In this document: piece after piece, positions 34,866 through 44,638 of the stretch
Layout of the letters: each line of letters starts with the position of its first letter
Numbering within the stretch: the first letter of the stretch is position 1
Assembly (NCBI RefSeq): GCF_004348685.1
Contig: NZ_SMKO01000007.1
Span: 62,001 to 126,000, forward strand
Length of the DNA stretch: 64,000 bases
Origin: Nonomuraea deserti
Lineage (GTDB): Bacteria; Actinomycetota; Actinomycetes; Streptosporangiales; Streptosporangiaceae
Direction: 5' to 3'
Program-made: the position numbers and the translations under genes
The notes under the pieces: generated by a model
Databases searched by the model: none
The model's input: the letters and a program-made list of their open reading frames with translations, nothing else
What the model was told of the DNA's origin: nothing

Positions 34866-36151
34866 GCGGCGGCCGCGGCCGCCTTCGCCGCCGCAGGGAG
34901 CGCGTCGGCGACGCGCTGCAGCGCCTCGTCGTCGTGCGAGGCCGACAGGAACCACGCTTCGTACGCCGACGGCGGCAGGTAGACGCCCTGCTCCAGCATC
35001 GCGTGGAAGAACGCGGTGAACGCGGCGGTGTCCTGCGTCCTGGCCTCCTCGAAGCTCGTGACCTCCGACTCCGTGAAGAAGATCGAGAACAGGCTGCCCG
35101 CCCGCTGCAGCCGGTGCGGCACCCCCGCCGCTGCGAGCGCCTCGGAGACCGCGCCGCCCACCTGGGACGCCGCGGCGTCCACGCGCGCGTAGGCGTCGTC
35201 GTCGAGCGCCCGGAGGGTGGCCAGCCCCGCCGCGCAGGCCAGCGGATTGCCGGACAGCGTGCCCGCCTGATAGACGGGACCCTCGGGAGCCAGGTGGGCC
35301 ATGACGTCGGCCCGGCCGCCGAACGCCGCCGCCGGCAGCCCGCCGCCCATGACCTTGCCGAACGTCATCAGGTCGGCGTCGACCGGGTCGAGGCCGTACC
35401 AGCCGGAACGCGAGACCCTGAAGCCCGTCAGCACCTCGTCGACGACGAGCAGCGCGCCGTGGGCCGTGCACAGCTCGCGCAGCCGCGCGTTGAAGCCGTC
35501 GCGCGGCGGCACCACTCCCATGTTCGCCGGGCACGCCTCGGTGATCACGCACGCGACGTCGCCGGCGGCGAACGCCTGCTCGACGGCCTCGACCGAGTTG
35601 TACGGCAGCACGATCGTGTCGGCCGCCGCCGCCCCCGTCACGCCCGGCGTGTCCGGCAGCCCGAACGTCGCCACCCCCGACCCGGCCGCGGCCAGCAGCG
35701 CGTCGACGTGCCCGTGGTAGCACCCAGCGAACTTGATCACCTTGGACCGCCCGGTGAAGCCGCGTGCCAGCCGCACGGCGCTCATCGTCGCCTCGGTGCC
35801 GGAGCTGACCAGGCGCACCTGCTCGACGGGCGCCATCCTGCCGACGATCTCCTCCGCCAGCTCGACCTCGCCGGGCGTGGCGGTGCCGTAGGAGAAGCCG
35901 TGGGCGGCCGCCTCGGACACGGCCTCGACGACCGCGGGATGGCGGTGGCCGAGGATCATCGGGCCCCAGGAGCAGACCAGGTCGACGTAGCGGTTGCCGT
36001 CGACGTCGGTGATGTAGGGGCCCTGCGCCGAGGCCATGAAGCGGGGCGTGCCGCCCACCGCGCCGAACGCGCGCACCGGAGAGTTGACGCCCCCGGGCAC
36101 GAGCCGGCGGGCGCGGGCGAACAGGTCCTCGGAGTTCTGTGTACGGCTCAC
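34862..36151 (-). CDS. hemL: Glutamate-1-semialdehyde 2,1-aminomutase
   Basis: PLP enzyme of the C5 heme pathway that converts glutamate-1-semialdehyde to 5-aminolevulinate, 429 aa. Motifs: [13 protein letters not shown] near the N-terminus, [16 protein letters not shown], the PLP contact [10 protein letters not shown], and the lysine in [18 protein letters not shown]. The GTG start at 36151 is followed by the usual SEDLFARA. The C-terminus ends in a run of alanines. In other actinobacteria the phosphatase and ccs genes follow directly; here an island intervenes. Confidence 0.96.
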   Translation of the reverse strand: MSRTQNSEDLFARARRLVPGGVNSPVRAFGAVGGTPRFMASAQGPYITDVDGNRYVDLVCSWGPMILGHRHPAVVEAVSEAAAHGFSYGTATPGEVELAEEIVGRMAPVEQVRLVSSGTEATMSAVRLARGFTGRSKVIKFAGCYHGHVDALLAAAGSGVATFGLPDTPGVTGAAAADTIVLPYNSVEAVEQAFAAGDVACVITEACPANMGVVPPRDGFNARLRELCTAHGALLVVDEVLTGFRVSRSGWYGLDPVDADLMTFGKVMGGGLPAAAFGGRADVMAHLAPEGPVYQAGTLSGNPLACAAGLATLRALDDDAYARVDAAASQVGGAVSEALAAAGVPHRLQRAGSLFSIFFTESEVTSFEEARTQDTAAFTAFFHAMLEQGVYLPPSAYEAWFLSASHDDEALQRVADALPAAAKAAAAAA

Positions 36152-36177
36152 GCGACCAGGTTAGCCGCGGGGGCCCT

Positions 36178-36344
36178 CGCCCCTCGTCGCGGGACGACCT
36201 CGCCCCTCGTCGCGGGACGACCTCGCCACGCTGGCGGCCGGCCCGGCATCCGCAGGGACGGCCTCGCCGCGGTGGCGGCCCGGCGCGGCATTCGCAGGGA
36301 CCACCTCCGCCATGGTGGCGGCCGGCGCGGCATCCGCCGGTCGT
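36178..36344. repeat. Intergenic tandem repeats between hemL and the prim-pol-like gene
   Basis: Two unit types stand side by side. First, a 23-base unit (GCCCCTCGTCGCGGGACGAC plus CTC) occurs twice in tandem. Then a unit of about 41 bases containing GCGGCCGGCNCGGCATCCGC occurs about two and a half times with small differences. No protein or RNA gene is evident in it. Confidence 0.7.
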
Positions 36345-36347
36345 GAC

Positions 36348-36977
36348 TCAGTCGGCCAGCCACTCCAGGATGCGCAGCGGGTCGGGCAGGGGCAGGCCGT
36401 CGGGTGGCCGCAGCCAGGAGACCGGCTGGCCGGCCGGCAGGGTGGAAGGCGGCGCGACGACGAAGCTGTCACGGCAGTGCCAGCGCAGCCCAGGCGTGTC
36501 GTCGATCGTGGCGGGGTCGCAGTCGAGGTGGCACGACCACCACTCGTCCTCGTCCTCCGGGTTGCCCCGTGTGGCCACGTAAAACAAGACCCGGTCGCCT
36601 TTGGCGGCGACCGGGCCTGAGTGCGCTCCGGCGTTGTCGATGCGGGTGAGGGCGGAGAGTCCGATCGCGAGCGGCACGTCGAAGACGTCGAACACGCGTC
36701 CGGTGGGAAGAATCACATTGGCTTCCGGCTCGGCCTGCCACCAGCGCGTGAGCAGCGCCGGGTCGGTCGTGGCCTGCAGGTGCCAGGCGGGCGACAGCGG
36801 ATGGGCGCCGGGGTCGGGACAGCCGAGGCGGTCGCACGAACACGCGCGCGGCCCCTGACGCAGCGGGAACGCCCCTGGCACCACGGGCCAGCCCATCGCG
36901 GCGTATTCGAGCACGAGATCGATGCGTGTCGGTCGCGACCGTTTTCTGGTACGCCGAGCCAGTGGTACCCCCACCAT
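36348..36977 (-). CDS. Bifunctional primase/polymerase (prim-pol)-like protein
   Basis: 209 aa from the ATG at 36977, which has GGGAGA five bases upstream. It resembles the short prim-pol-like proteins of actinobacteria: DLVLEYAAMGWPVVPGAFPL, a cysteine-bearing insert RACSCDRLGCPDPGAHPL, WWQAEPEANVILPTGRVFDV, and SFVVAPPSTLPAGQPVSWL at the C-terminus. The acidic catalytic pair of active prim-pols (DxD) is not clear: the usual position reads FDVFDVP. Activity is therefore uncertain. It stands alone between heme genes with no replication genes nearby. Confidence 0.75.
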   Translation of the reverse strand: MVGVPLARRTRKRSRPTRIDLVLEYAAMGWPVVPGAFPLRQGPRACSCDRLGCPDPGAHPLSPAWHLQATTDPALLTRWWQAEPEANVILPTGRVFDVFDVPLAIGLSALTRIDNAGAHSGPVAAKGDRVLFYVATRGNPEDEDEWWSCHLDCDPATIDDTPGLRWHCRDSFVVAPPSTLPAGQPVSWLRPPDGLPLPDPLRILEWLAD

Positions 36978-37180
36978 TGGTGTCTCCCGTCGAGTCCAGC
37001 GCCTGAGGAGGTCCCGGCTCCGGGCCGTACGCACACGCGGGACACACCGGCACTTGGTTGCCTGACGAGAACCTGCTCATCAGCGCGCCTGGTCGAGGCC
37101 GTAGCGGCAGCCGTGCAACAACTTTCTCGTCTGCTCGCACTCTAACGCACGCGCCTCACGCGTTGACGGGAACCCCTCGG

Positions 37181-38164
37181 TTAGAGACGCCGCGCCACTT
37201 CGGTGGCCCAGTAGGTGAGGATCAGGTCGGCCCCCGCCCGCTTGATCGCGACCAGCGACTCCATGATCATCCGGTCGCGGTCGACCCAGCCGTTGGCCGA
37301 GGCGGCCTCGATCATGGCGTATTCGCCGCTCACCTGGTAGGCGGCCACGGGCACGTCGGCCTCTTCGCGGAAGCGGGTGATGACGTCGAGGTAGGTCATC
37401 GCCGGCTTGACCATGACCGCGTCGGCGCCCTCGGCGAGGTCGAGGCGGAGCTCGCGCAGCGCCTCCTCCAGCGGGCCCGCGGGATCCTGCTGGTGGGTGC
37501 TGCGGTCGCCGAACTGCGGCGCGCACTCGGCGGCCTCGCGGAACGGCCCGTAGAAGGCGGAGGCGTATTTGGCGGTGTAAGCCAGGATCGGGACGTTGCC
37601 GTAGCCGGCGCCGTCGAGCGCCGTCCGGATCGCCCCCACCTGGCCGTCCATCATGCCGCTCGGCGCCACCATCTGCGACCCGGCCGCGGCCTGGGCGACC
37701 GCGATCGAGGCGTAGCGCTCCAGGGTGGCGTCGTTGTCGACGTCGCCCGAGGGGGTGAGGATGCCGCAGTGCCCGTGGTCGGTGAACTCGTCGAGACATG
37801 TGTCGGCCATCACCACGACGGAGTCGCCGACCTCGGCGTTCACCTCGCGCAGCGCGACCTGCAGGATGCCGTCGGGGTCGTCGGCGGCCGAGCCGCGCGC
37901 GTCCTTCACGGCCGGGATGCCGAACAAGATCATCCCGCCCACGCCGGCCTGCGCGGCCTCGTGGGCGGCCTTGCGCAGCGAGTCGCGGGTGTGCTGGACC
38001 ACGCCCGGCATCGAGGCCACGGGCTGCGGCTCGGAGATGCCCTCCTTGACGAACGCGGGCAGGATCAGGTCGGCGGGGTGCAGCCTGGTGCCGGCCACCA
38101 TGCGCCGCAGGGCGGGGCTCCGGCGCAACCTGCGGGGACGGGCGACGGGGAATCGCGCGCTCAT
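37181..38164 (-). CDS. hemB: Delta-aminolevulinic acid dehydratase (porphobilinogen synthase)
   Basis: Condenses two 5-aminolevulinate molecules to porphobilinogen; 327 aa. The metal-site region [17 protein letters not shown] is present. The two active-site lysines lie in [15 protein letters not shown] and [14 protein letters not shown]. It is the last gene of the rex-hemACDB unit and overlaps hemD by four bases. Between hemB and the next gene, 36,978-37,180 shows nothing I recognise. Confidence 0.96.
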   Translation of the reverse strand: MSARFPVARPRRLRRSPALRRMVAGTRLHPADLILPAFVKEGISEPQPVASMPGVVQHTRDSLRKAAHEAAQAGVGGMILFGIPAVKDARGSAADDPDGILQVALREVNAEVGDSVVVMADTCLDEFTDHGHCGILTPSGDVDNDATLERYASIAVAQAAAGSQMVAPSGMMDGQVGAIRTALDGAGYGNVPILAYTAKYASAFYGPFREAAECAPQFGDRSTHQQDPAGPLEEALRELRLDLAEGADAVMVKPAMTYLDVITRFREEADVPVAAYQVSGEYAMIEAASANGWVDRDRMIMESLVAIKRAGADLILTYWATEVARRL

Positions 38165-39714
38165 CTGGCTCTCCTCCTGGCGCCCCGGCGGTTCTGCGAG
38201 GGCCTGCGCGGGGTGTCACCCGCGGCCACGGCCGCCTGGCGCTGCTTGGCTCCGAACTCGGCCAACGCGGTGGCCAAGGCGGATGCGGACGGTTTGCCGG
38301 CCATGACGTCGACCCGGAGCCCGAACTCCTCGGCGGTCTTGGCCGTCTGCGGTCCGATGACCGCGATCACGGTGACGTTGTGTGGTTTGCCCGCGATGCC
38401 CACGAGGTTGCGCACGGTGGACGACGACGTGAAGAGCACGGCGTCGAAGCCGCCGCCCTTGATGGCCTCGCGGATGGGCGCGGGCGGCGGCGCGGCCCGC
38501 ACGGTGCGGTAGGCGGTGACGTCGTCGCACTCCCAGCCCAGCTCGGTGAGCCCGGCCACGAGCGTGTCGGTGGAGATGTCGGCCCTCGGCAGCAGCACGC
38601 GGTTGATCGGGTCGAGCATCGAGTCGTAGGGCGGCCACTCGGCCACCAGCCCCTCGGACGACTGCTCGCCCGACGGCAGCAGGTCGGGCTTGACCCCGAA
38701 CTCGACCAGGGCCCGCGCGGTCGCGTCGCCCACCGCGGCCACCTTGAGCCCGGCGAACGCGCGCGCGTCGAGGCCGTATTCCTCGAACTTCTCGCGCACG
38801 GCCTTGACCGCGTTGGCGCTGGTGAAGGCCACCCATTCGTAGCGGCCGGTGACCAGGCCCTTGATGGCGCGGTCCATCTGCTGCGGGGTGCGGGGCGGCT
38901 CGACCGAGATGGTCGGCACCTCCTCGGGCACCGCGCCGTACGAGATGAGCTGCTCCGACAGGCTGCGGGACTGCTCCTTCGTCCGCGGCACCAGCACCCG
39001 CCACCCGAACAGCGGCTTGGTCTCGAACCACGACAGCTTGTCGCGCGCCTCCACGGCGTCGCCGACCACGATGAGGGCCGGCTCGGTGAACCCGGCGTGC
39101 TTGAGGTCGGCCTGGAGCCGGCCGAGCGAGGACACCACGGTGTACTGCTCGGTGGTGGTGCCGCCGCTGGTGACCGCGACGGGGGTGGTGTCGGGCTTGC
39201 CTCCGGCGATGAGCGCCTTGCCGATGGCCACGGCGTCGGCGATGCCGTGGTAGATCACCAGCGTGCCGCGGCAGGCGGCGTGGACGGCCCAGTCCTGGTC
39301 CTGCGCCGCGTCGACGACCCTGAACTCCGGCACTTCGGTGGCCGCCGGGATGCCGGCGTAGTCGAGCACGGCGGTCGCGGGCGGCACGCCGGGCACGACC
39401 TCGAAGTCCACCCCCGCCGCGGCGCAGGCCGCGACCTCCTCGGTGATCGAGGAGAACAGCGTCGGGTCGCCCTCGCACAGGCGGACCACGACCTCCCCAC
39501 GCGCTGCGCGCTTGACGGTGGCCTGGAGGTCGCCCTCGACGACCTCGACGCCTTCGCGGCAGTGCCGCAGCAGCGGGCCGTGCATTTCCGTGTCGAGCAC
39601 CACCACGCCGGCCTTACCGAGCAACTCGGCGGCGCGCAGCGTGAGCAGCTTGGGATCGCCGGGTCCCGCGCCCACGAACGCGACGAGACCGGAGGTTGGA
39701 CTATCGGAGCTCAA
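38161..39714 (-). CDS. hemD: Uroporphyrinogen-III methyltransferase/synthase fusion
   Basis: 517-aa fusion. Residues 1-250 are a SAM-dependent uroporphyrinogen-III C-methyltransferase (CobA type): [50 protein letters not shown]. Residues 255-490 are uroporphyrinogen-III synthase ([35 protein letters not shown]). It gives the branch to siroheme/cobalamin as well as heme. This fusion is usual in actinobacteria. Start is a TTG overlapping the hemC stop by four bases. The tail is Arg-rich. Confidence 0.94.
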   Translation of the reverse strand: MSSDSPTSGLVAFVGAGPGDPKLLTLRAAELLGKAGVVVLDTEMHGPLLRHCREGVEVVEGDLQATVKRAARGEVVVRLCEGDPTLFSSITEEVAACAAAGVDFEVVPGVPPATAVLDYAGIPAATEVPEFRVVDAAQDQDWAVHAACRGTLVIYHGIADAVAIGKALIAGGKPDTTPVAVTSGGTTTEQYTVVSSLGRLQADLKHAGFTEPALIVVGDAVEARDKLSWFETKPLFGWRVLVPRTKEQSRSLSEQLISYGAVPEEVPTISVEPPRTPQQMDRAIKGLVTGRYEWVAFTSANAVKAVREKFEEYGLDARAFAGLKVAAVGDATARALVEFGVKPDLLPSGEQSSEGLVAEWPPYDSMLDPINRVLLPRADISTDTLVAGLTELGWECDDVTAYRTVRAAPPPAPIREAIKGGGFDAVLFTSSSTVRNLVGIAGKPHNVTVIAVIGPQTAKTAEEFGLRVDVMAGKPSASALATALAEFGAKQRQAAVAAGDTPRRPSQNRRGARRRAR

Positions 39715-40631
39715 TGGGACTGCTCCCCCATCAATCTGTCGGCCCCTGCGGAGATCATCTCGGTCGCCAGGAGGCGGCCCAGGTTAGCAGCCTCCGAAGG
39801 AGAGCCGGCGGCGGACTTGCGGACCGCCTCGCGGCCGTCGATCGAGACGACCACTGCGGTCAGGTTCAGAGTGTGCCCGTCATCGGCCGCGAACGCACCC
39901 ACCGGTGCGGAGCATCCGGCCTCGAGTGCGTTCAGCACGGCGCGCTCGGCCGTCACGGCGGAGCGGGTGCGCGGGTCGTCGAGCACGCCGAGGAATTCGA
40001 CCAGGTCGGCGCGGTCGGCGCGGCACTCCACCGCCAGCGCGCCCTGCCCGGGCGCGGGCAGCAGCTCCTCGACCTCGAAGATCTGCGCGACCTCCGCGTC
40101 GCGGCCGATCCTGGTCAGGCCGGCGGAGGCGAGCACGACGGCGTCGAGCTCGCCGGAGGTGACCTTGCCGATGCGCGTGTCGGCGTTGCCGCGGATCGGG
40201 ACGTATTCGAGGTCGGGCCGCAGCGCGCTCAGCATGGCGACCCGGCGGGGGGAACCGGTGCCGACCCTGGCTCCTGGGGCGAGGTCGGCGAACTTGCGCG
40301 GCCCGACCAGCGCGTCGCGGTGGTCGTGGCGGGCGGGGATCGCGGCCAGCGTGAAGCGGGGGTCCTGGGTGGTGGGCAGGTCCTTCAGCGAGTGGACGGC
40401 GAAGTCGACCTCGTCGTCGATCAGCTTGTCGCGCAGCGCGCTGACGAACACGCCCGTGCCGCCGAGCTGCGCGAGGTGGGCCTTGGTCACGTCGCCGAAC
40501 GTCGTGATGCCGACCAGCTCGATCGCGCGGCCGGTGCGCTGAACGTAGGCGTCGGCCACCATCTGGGACTGCGTGGTCGCCATGAGGCTGCGGCGGGTGC
40601 CCAGCCGCAGGGCCTGCGGGAGCGGTGTCAC
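39711..40631 (-). CDS. hemC: Porphobilinogen deaminase
   Basis: Builds hydroxymethylbilane from four porphobilinogens; 306 aa from the GTG at 40631, overlapping the hemA stop. Motifs: LRLGTRRSLMATTQSQMVAD, VDFAVHSLKDLPTT, and VPIRGNADTRIGKV. The dipyrromethane cofactor cysteine is in LNALEAGCSAPVG. The long open frame upstream is a shadow of hemA. Confidence 0.96.
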   Translation of the reverse strand: MTPLPQALRLGTRRSLMATTQSQMVADAYVQRTGRAIELVGITTFGDVTKAHLAQLGGTGVFVSALRDKLIDDEVDFAVHSLKDLPTTQDPRFTLAAIPARHDHRDALVGPRKFADLAPGARVGTGSPRRVAMLSALRPDLEYVPIRGNADTRIGKVTSGELDAVVLASAGLTRIGRDAEVAQIFEVEELLPAPGQGALAVECRADRADLVEFLGVLDDPRTRSAVTAERAVLNALEAGCSAPVGAFAADDGHTLNLTAVVVSIDGREAVRKSAAGSPSEAANLGRLLATEMISAGADRLMGEQSH

Positions 40632-41884
40632 AGCTCCACCTCCCTCACGGCCTCGGGCATCTTCGGATCCAGGTCGAACAGTTCGCGCAGCGCTTCGGCA
40701 TAATGATCGCCCCCTGGGCAGGTGGCGAGCCGCTTGACACGCACGGTCGGCTCGTGGAGCAGCTTGTCGACGACCCGCTGCACGGTCATCGTGACCTCGT
40801 CGCGCGCCCGCTCGTCCAGATGGGGCACACGCATCAGGAGACGGCCGAGCTCCGATTCGACGACGTCGGCCGCCTTGCTGCGCAGCGCCACCACGGTCGG
40901 CGTGACCCTGGAGGCGCGCTCGGCGTCGAGGTAGGCCCGCAGCTCCTCGGCGACGAGAGCGCGTACGGACTCGACCGCGTCGCCCTCGCGCGCGCCGATG
41001 CCGGAGTCCTGGATCGTCTCCAGGTCGACCAGCGTGACGCCGGGCACGTCGCGTACGGCGGGGTCGATGTCGTGCGGCAGCGCCAGGTCGAGCAGGAACA
41101 CGGGCCGGGTCAGCATGCCGGGCGTGATGACGTGGCGGCCCGCGCCGGTGCAGGTGATGACGAGGTCGGCGCCGGCCAGCTCGTCGGCCACGGCGGAGAA
41201 CCCGACCGCCCGGCCGCCGACGGACTCGGCCAGCCGGGCGCCGCGGTCGTACGTGCGGTTGGCCACGACGATGTCGGTGACCCCGGCCCGCGCCAGCGTG
41301 GCGGCGGCCAGCGAGCTCATGGAGCCCGCGCCGACCACCAGCGCCCGCCGCCCGGCCAGGTCGCCGGCCAGCGTGAGGCCCGCGGTGACGAGGGAGGCGC
41401 CGGCCTGGTCGATGCCGGTCTCGTGGTGGGCCCGCTTGCCGACCCGCAGCGCCTGCTGGACCAGCTCGTTGAGGGTGGCGCCGACGGTGCCGCGGCGCTG
41501 CGCCAGCTTGAGGGAGCGGCGGACCTGGCCGAGGATCTGGCCCTCGCCGACGACCATGGAGTCGAGGCCGCACACCACGGAGAACAGGTGCTCGACGGCC
41601 CGCTCCTCGTAGTGCACGTAGAGGTGTGGCGTGAGCTCCTCGACGGGGACGCCGGAGTGCACGCCCAGCAGGCGGCTGACGGCGGTGACGGCGGCGTGGA
41701 AGCGGTCGACCGTGACGTAGACCTCGACCCGGTTGCAGGTCGAGACGACCATGGCCTCCGCCACGCAGGGATCGTCCTGCACGTCGTGCAGGAGCTTGGC
41801 GAGCGCGTCACCCGTCACCGAGACGCGCTCGAGCAGGGCCACCGGCGCCGTCCGGTGGCTGAGTCCGATAGCCAGAACACTCAT
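40628..41884 (-). CDS. hemA: Glutamyl-tRNA reductase
   Basis: First committed enzyme of the C5 pathway; 418 aa. The catalytic cysteine is in VVSTCNRVEVYV near residue 50, followed by GLDSMVVGEGQILGQVR, the NADPH-binding VVGAGSMSSLAA and the dimerisation helix at the C-terminus. Start ATG overlaps the rex stop by four bases, so heme synthesis is translationally linked to the redox sensor. Confidence 0.97.
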   Translation of the reverse strand: MSVLAIGLSHRTAPVALLERVSVTGDALAKLLHDVQDDPCVAEAMVVSTCNRVEVYVTVDRFHAAVTAVSRLLGVHSGVPVEELTPHLYVHYEERAVEHLFSVVCGLDSMVVGEGQILGQVRRSLKLAQRRGTVGATLNELVQQALRVGKRAHHETGIDQAGASLVTAGLTLAGDLAGRRALVVGAGSMSSLAAATLARAGVTDIVVANRTYDRGARLAESVGGRAVGFSAVADELAGADLVITCTGAGRHVITPGMLTRPVFLLDLALPHDIDPAVRDVPGVTLVDLETIQDSGIGAREGDAVESVRALVAEELRAYLDAERASRVTPTVVALRSKAADVVESELGRLLMRVPHLDERARDEVTMTVQRVVDKLLHEPTVRVKRLATCPGGDHYAEALRELFDLDPKMPEAVREVEL

Positions 41885-42558
41885 TGACTGTCCACCGCCA
41901 TGAGTGGCCCCCCAGCCTTGCGTTGCTCGTGGAACGCGAGAATCTGCAGTTCGATTGATAGGTCGACTTTACGGACATCGACGCCATCCGGGACCGAAAG
42001 CACAACTGGGGCGAAGTTCAGGATGCTGGTCACCCCCACGGCTATCACGCGATCACACACCTTCTGCGCCGCCGCCGCCGGAATCGCCAGAACCACGATC
42101 GAAACTCCACGCCGAGCGATCACGGCTTCCAGGTCGTCGATGTGCTCCACATTCAATCCCGCGATGGTGTCGCCCACGACTTCGGGGTCGGCATCGACGA
42201 GCGCCGCGACCCGGAAGCCCCTGGAGACGAAGCCGCCGTAGTTGGCCAGCGCACGCCCGAGGTTGCCGACCCCAACGATGGCGACCGCCCAGTCTTGCGT
42301 CAGGCCGAGCTCGCGCGAGATCTGGTAGACGAGGTATTCGACTTCATAGCCTACGCCACGCGTGCCGTACGAACCGAGATGTGACAAATCCTTGCGGAGC
42401 TTCGCGGAGTTGACCCCGGCGGCCCCGGCCAGATCCTCGGAGCTGACGGTCGCGATGCCCCGCTCGGCCATCCCGTGCAGCGCCCGCAGGTACAACGGAA
42501 GCCTGGCGACCGTCGCCTCGGGAATGCCGCGGTCACGGGGTTGGGACGGGCTCTTCAC
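41881..42558 (-). CDS. rex: Redox-sensing transcriptional repressor Rex
   Basis: 225 aa. N-terminal winged helix (RLPLYLRALHGMAERGIATV, AAGVNSAKLRKDLSHLGSYG) and C-terminal Rossmann domain with the NADH-binding loop VAIVGVGNLGRALANY. Rex senses NADH/NAD+ and leaves its operators when NADH is high. An operator lies 76 bases upstream, and a perfect one precedes the nuo operon, so autoregulation and control of complex I are expected. Confidence 0.96.
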   Translation of the reverse strand: MKSPSQPRDRGIPEATVARLPLYLRALHGMAERGIATVSSEDLAGAAGVNSAKLRKDLSHLGSYGTRGVGYEVEYLVYQISRELGLTQDWAVAIVGVGNLGRALANYGGFVSRGFRVAALVDADPEVVGDTIAGLNVEHIDDLEAVIARRGVSIVVLAIPAAAAQKVCDRVIAVGVTSILNFAPVVLSVPDGVDVRKVDLSIELQILAFHEQRKAGGPLMAVDSQ

Positions 42559-42631
42559 GTGCCGGAGCTCCAGGGAACGGGCGGCTTGGGGACCGCGGTG
42601 AACGGAATCGAACCGTCTTTCAGGTTAATCC

Positions 42632-42653
42632 CTTTGTGAACCGATGCACAAAG
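42632..42653. promoter_or_regulatory. Rex operator (ROP) before rex-hemACDB
   Basis: TTGTGAACCGATGCACAA (42,634-42,651) matches TTGTGAA-N4-TTCACAA with one mismatch, and the flanks extend a CTTTGTG/CACAAAG inverted repeat. It lies between rex and the divergent glutaredoxin-like gene, about 47 bases before the latter, so it may affect both. Confidence 0.85.
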
Positions 42654-42697
42654 TCGCGGGGCGCGGAGTGGCGGACGTCTCGCATACCGTTGGCGCC

Positions 42698-42934
42698 ATG
42701 CATCGCATCACCCTGCTCGGCAAGCCCGGCTGCCACCTGTGTGACGACGCGCGCGAGGTCATCGCCAGGGTGGCCGGCGAGCTCGGCGTGCCGTGGGAGG
42801 AGGTCAGCATCGACTCCTCCGAGGAGCTCAAGGAGAAATACTGGGAGATGATCCCGGTCACGCTGATCGACGGCGTCCAGCACGACTTCTGGCGGGTCGA
42901 CGAGGCCCGCCTGCGCGCCGCGCTGGACGCCTAG
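42698..42934 (+). CDS. Glutaredoxin-like protein (DUF836)
   Basis: 78 aa from the ATG at 42698. Thioredoxin fold with a CxxC site: TLLGKPGCHLCDDAREVI, then IPVTLIDGVQHDFWRVDE. The divergent gene next to rex/hemA in actinobacteria is usually this family (compare Rv0508). It is likely a small thiol-redox protein; the partner is unknown. Confidence 0.88.
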   Translation: MHRITLLGKPGCHLCDDAREVIARVAGELGVPWEEVSIDSSEELKEKYWEMIPVTLIDGVQHDFWRVDEARLRAALDA

Positions 42935-42950
42935 AGCGCCGCGCCGGCGC

Positions 42951-44399
42951 CTAGAACATCACCGTCGGCAGCGGCACCACCTTGGCGGCGTTGACGTTGA
43001 GCTCGATGACGTTGGTGGCCAGCACCATGGTCTGCCGCTCGTTGATGAACCTCTCGACGTGCGGCTGGCGCTGGTGGTCGCGGTAGGCGATCTCGTCGCG
43101 ATAGAGCTCGTAGACGATGCGCTGCAGGGGCGCCGACTTGACCGCGTGGCAGGCGTAGACGAGCGTGTCGGGCTCGCCGCGGCGCACGGCCTCGACGGTG
43201 GCCTCGGCCAGCCTGTCGAACGCGTCGCCCGCGCCGTCCATGATCGTGAAGACGGTGAGCAGGCCGTAGATGTTGGGCGAGGGCTTGCCGCCGGCCTGCT
43301 GCTGCTGCGCCGGGGTGAACACGTCGGCGCCGGGAAAGACCGAGCCCGTGCCCGGCATGGCGAAGTCGGGCCGCTGGGACGGCGCCTCCGCGGGCGGCGC
43401 GCCGTTCATGATGTAGCCGGTCGAGGGCCCGGCGTCGGGCGGCGGCGCCATGCGGGCGGCGTAGTCGACCTCCTGGTCGCCCGCGCGATATTCGGCCACC
43501 AGATCGCCCAGCCCCGACGATCTGCGCGGCGGGTCGGCGGCGGGCACGCTCTCCGGCCTGCCCCGGTGACCCGGCTGATCGTCGCGGAACATCGGGCGCT
43601 CCCCTGGCGGGACCGGAGGCGCCGGCCGCTCCTCGCGGTGCTGCGCCCGCGCGTCGCGGCGCTGAGAGCGATCGTCACCGCGCGGTGGGCGCTCGTCGTG
43701 CTCGGGGGCGAAGTCGTCCTCATCGTCCTCGTACGGCGCCAGGGGCCGCAGCACGGTGTACCAGACGGCCGCCGCGGCGACGGCGAGCAGCGCCGTGGTG
43801 AACACCGCGGGCACCGCGAACCGCATCGCGCCCACGAGCGCCAGCCCCGACGGGACGATGACGGCCGAGGCGTGCAGGTTGTCGGTGTCGTACTCGTCGC
43901 CGTTGCGCCACTTGAGCCCGGCGACCACGAGCATCGCCAGCATCACCAGCGCGTCGATGACGTGCACGCCGGTCAGCAGGTAGTTGGGGATGATCGCCCA
44001 GACGGCCGAGCCCGACGGCAGCGCCTGGCCCATCTGCTCGACGCGGAGCGGGTCGAAGAGCATGATCGCGACGGAGACGACGGTGAGCGCGATGCCGAAC
44101 AACCACGCCAGGAATCTCGGCGGCGCCTTCTCCGCCAGCAGCTGCACCAGGCCGACGGCCAGCCAGAGCGGGGCCAGCAACGATCCCGTCACCTGGTAGA
44201 TCCGGAACGTGACGCTGCCGAACCCGAAGAAGGAGCCGATGGCGACCACGCCCAGTGACAGCGCCAGCGCCGCCACCGCGACGGTCCAGGCGATCAACCA
44301 CCCGTCCGGCTCGTCCCGCAGGCGTTGGATCAGGGCGCCCGCCGCGAACGCGGCCAGGAGCGCACCGGCAAAGGCTATGACAGCAACGAGGATCTCCAT
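42951..44399 (-). CDS. Multi-spanning membrane protein fused to an ABM (monooxygenase-like) domain
   Basis: 482 aa. Residues 1-220 hold about seven transmembrane helices. Residues 225-370 are a charged, Pro/Arg/Asp-rich linker, probably disordered. Residues 378-482 look like an antibiotic-biosynthesis-monooxygenase (dimeric alpha-beta barrel) domain: YGLLTVFTIMDGAGDAFDRL, VYACHAVKSAPLQRIVYELY, and HVERFINERQTMVL. ABM domains include heme-degrading and quinol-oxidising enzymes. The neighbourhood of heme and Rex genes makes a heme or quinone link attractive but unproven. It converges with the glutaredoxin-like gene. Confidence 0.75.
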   Translation of the reverse strand: MEILVAVIAFAGALLAAFAAGALIQRLRDEPDGWLIAWTVAVAALALSLGVVAIGSFFGFGSVTFRIYQVTGSLLAPLWLAVGLVQLLAEKAPPRFLAWLFGIALTVVSVAIMLFDPLRVEQMGQALPSGSAVWAIIPNYLLTGVHVIDALVMLAMLVVAGLKWRNGDEYDTDNLHASAVIVPSGLALVGAMRFAVPAVFTTALLAVAAAAVWYTVLRPLAPYEDDEDDFAPEHDERPPRGDDRSQRRDARAQHREERPAPPVPPGERPMFRDDQPGHRGRPESVPAADPPRRSSGLGDLVAEYRAGDQEVDYAARMAPPPDAGPSTGYIMNGAPPAEAPSQRPDFAMPGTGSVFPGADVFTPAQQQQAGGKPSPNIYGLLTVFTIMDGAGDAFDRLAEATVEAVRRGEPDTLVYACHAVKSAPLQRIVYELYRDEIAYRDHQRQPHVERFINERQTMVLATNVIELNVNAAKVVPLPTVMF

Positions 44400-44638
44400 G
44401 GTGACTCCAATGCTGCCGGACTATGCCTCCCAGCCGGTAGCCGTAGACGAAACGTGCCTGCTCGGGCCGCCCTCGGGGGCCACGGGCAGCGAGATGCGCG
44501 CCGCAGGCGGCGGGGATTCGCGGTAACACGGTATCTTCCGATTACGCCTAGTCATGCCAGCATGCTGTGGATTGTGGAATTTCCGGTTGATTTCTAGAGT
44601 GTTCGAGCAGCCGCACCCCTTACCCCCAGGGATACCGG

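Noticed and set aside
36178-36344. Tandem repeats considered as a CRISPR array
   Set aside because: Units are directly adjacent with no unique spacers, differ from one another and have no cas genes nearby.
34454-36346. 630-codon plus-strand open frame across hemL
   Set aside because: Only its first 90 codons cover real (fragmentary) coding sequence; the rest is the antisense of hemL.
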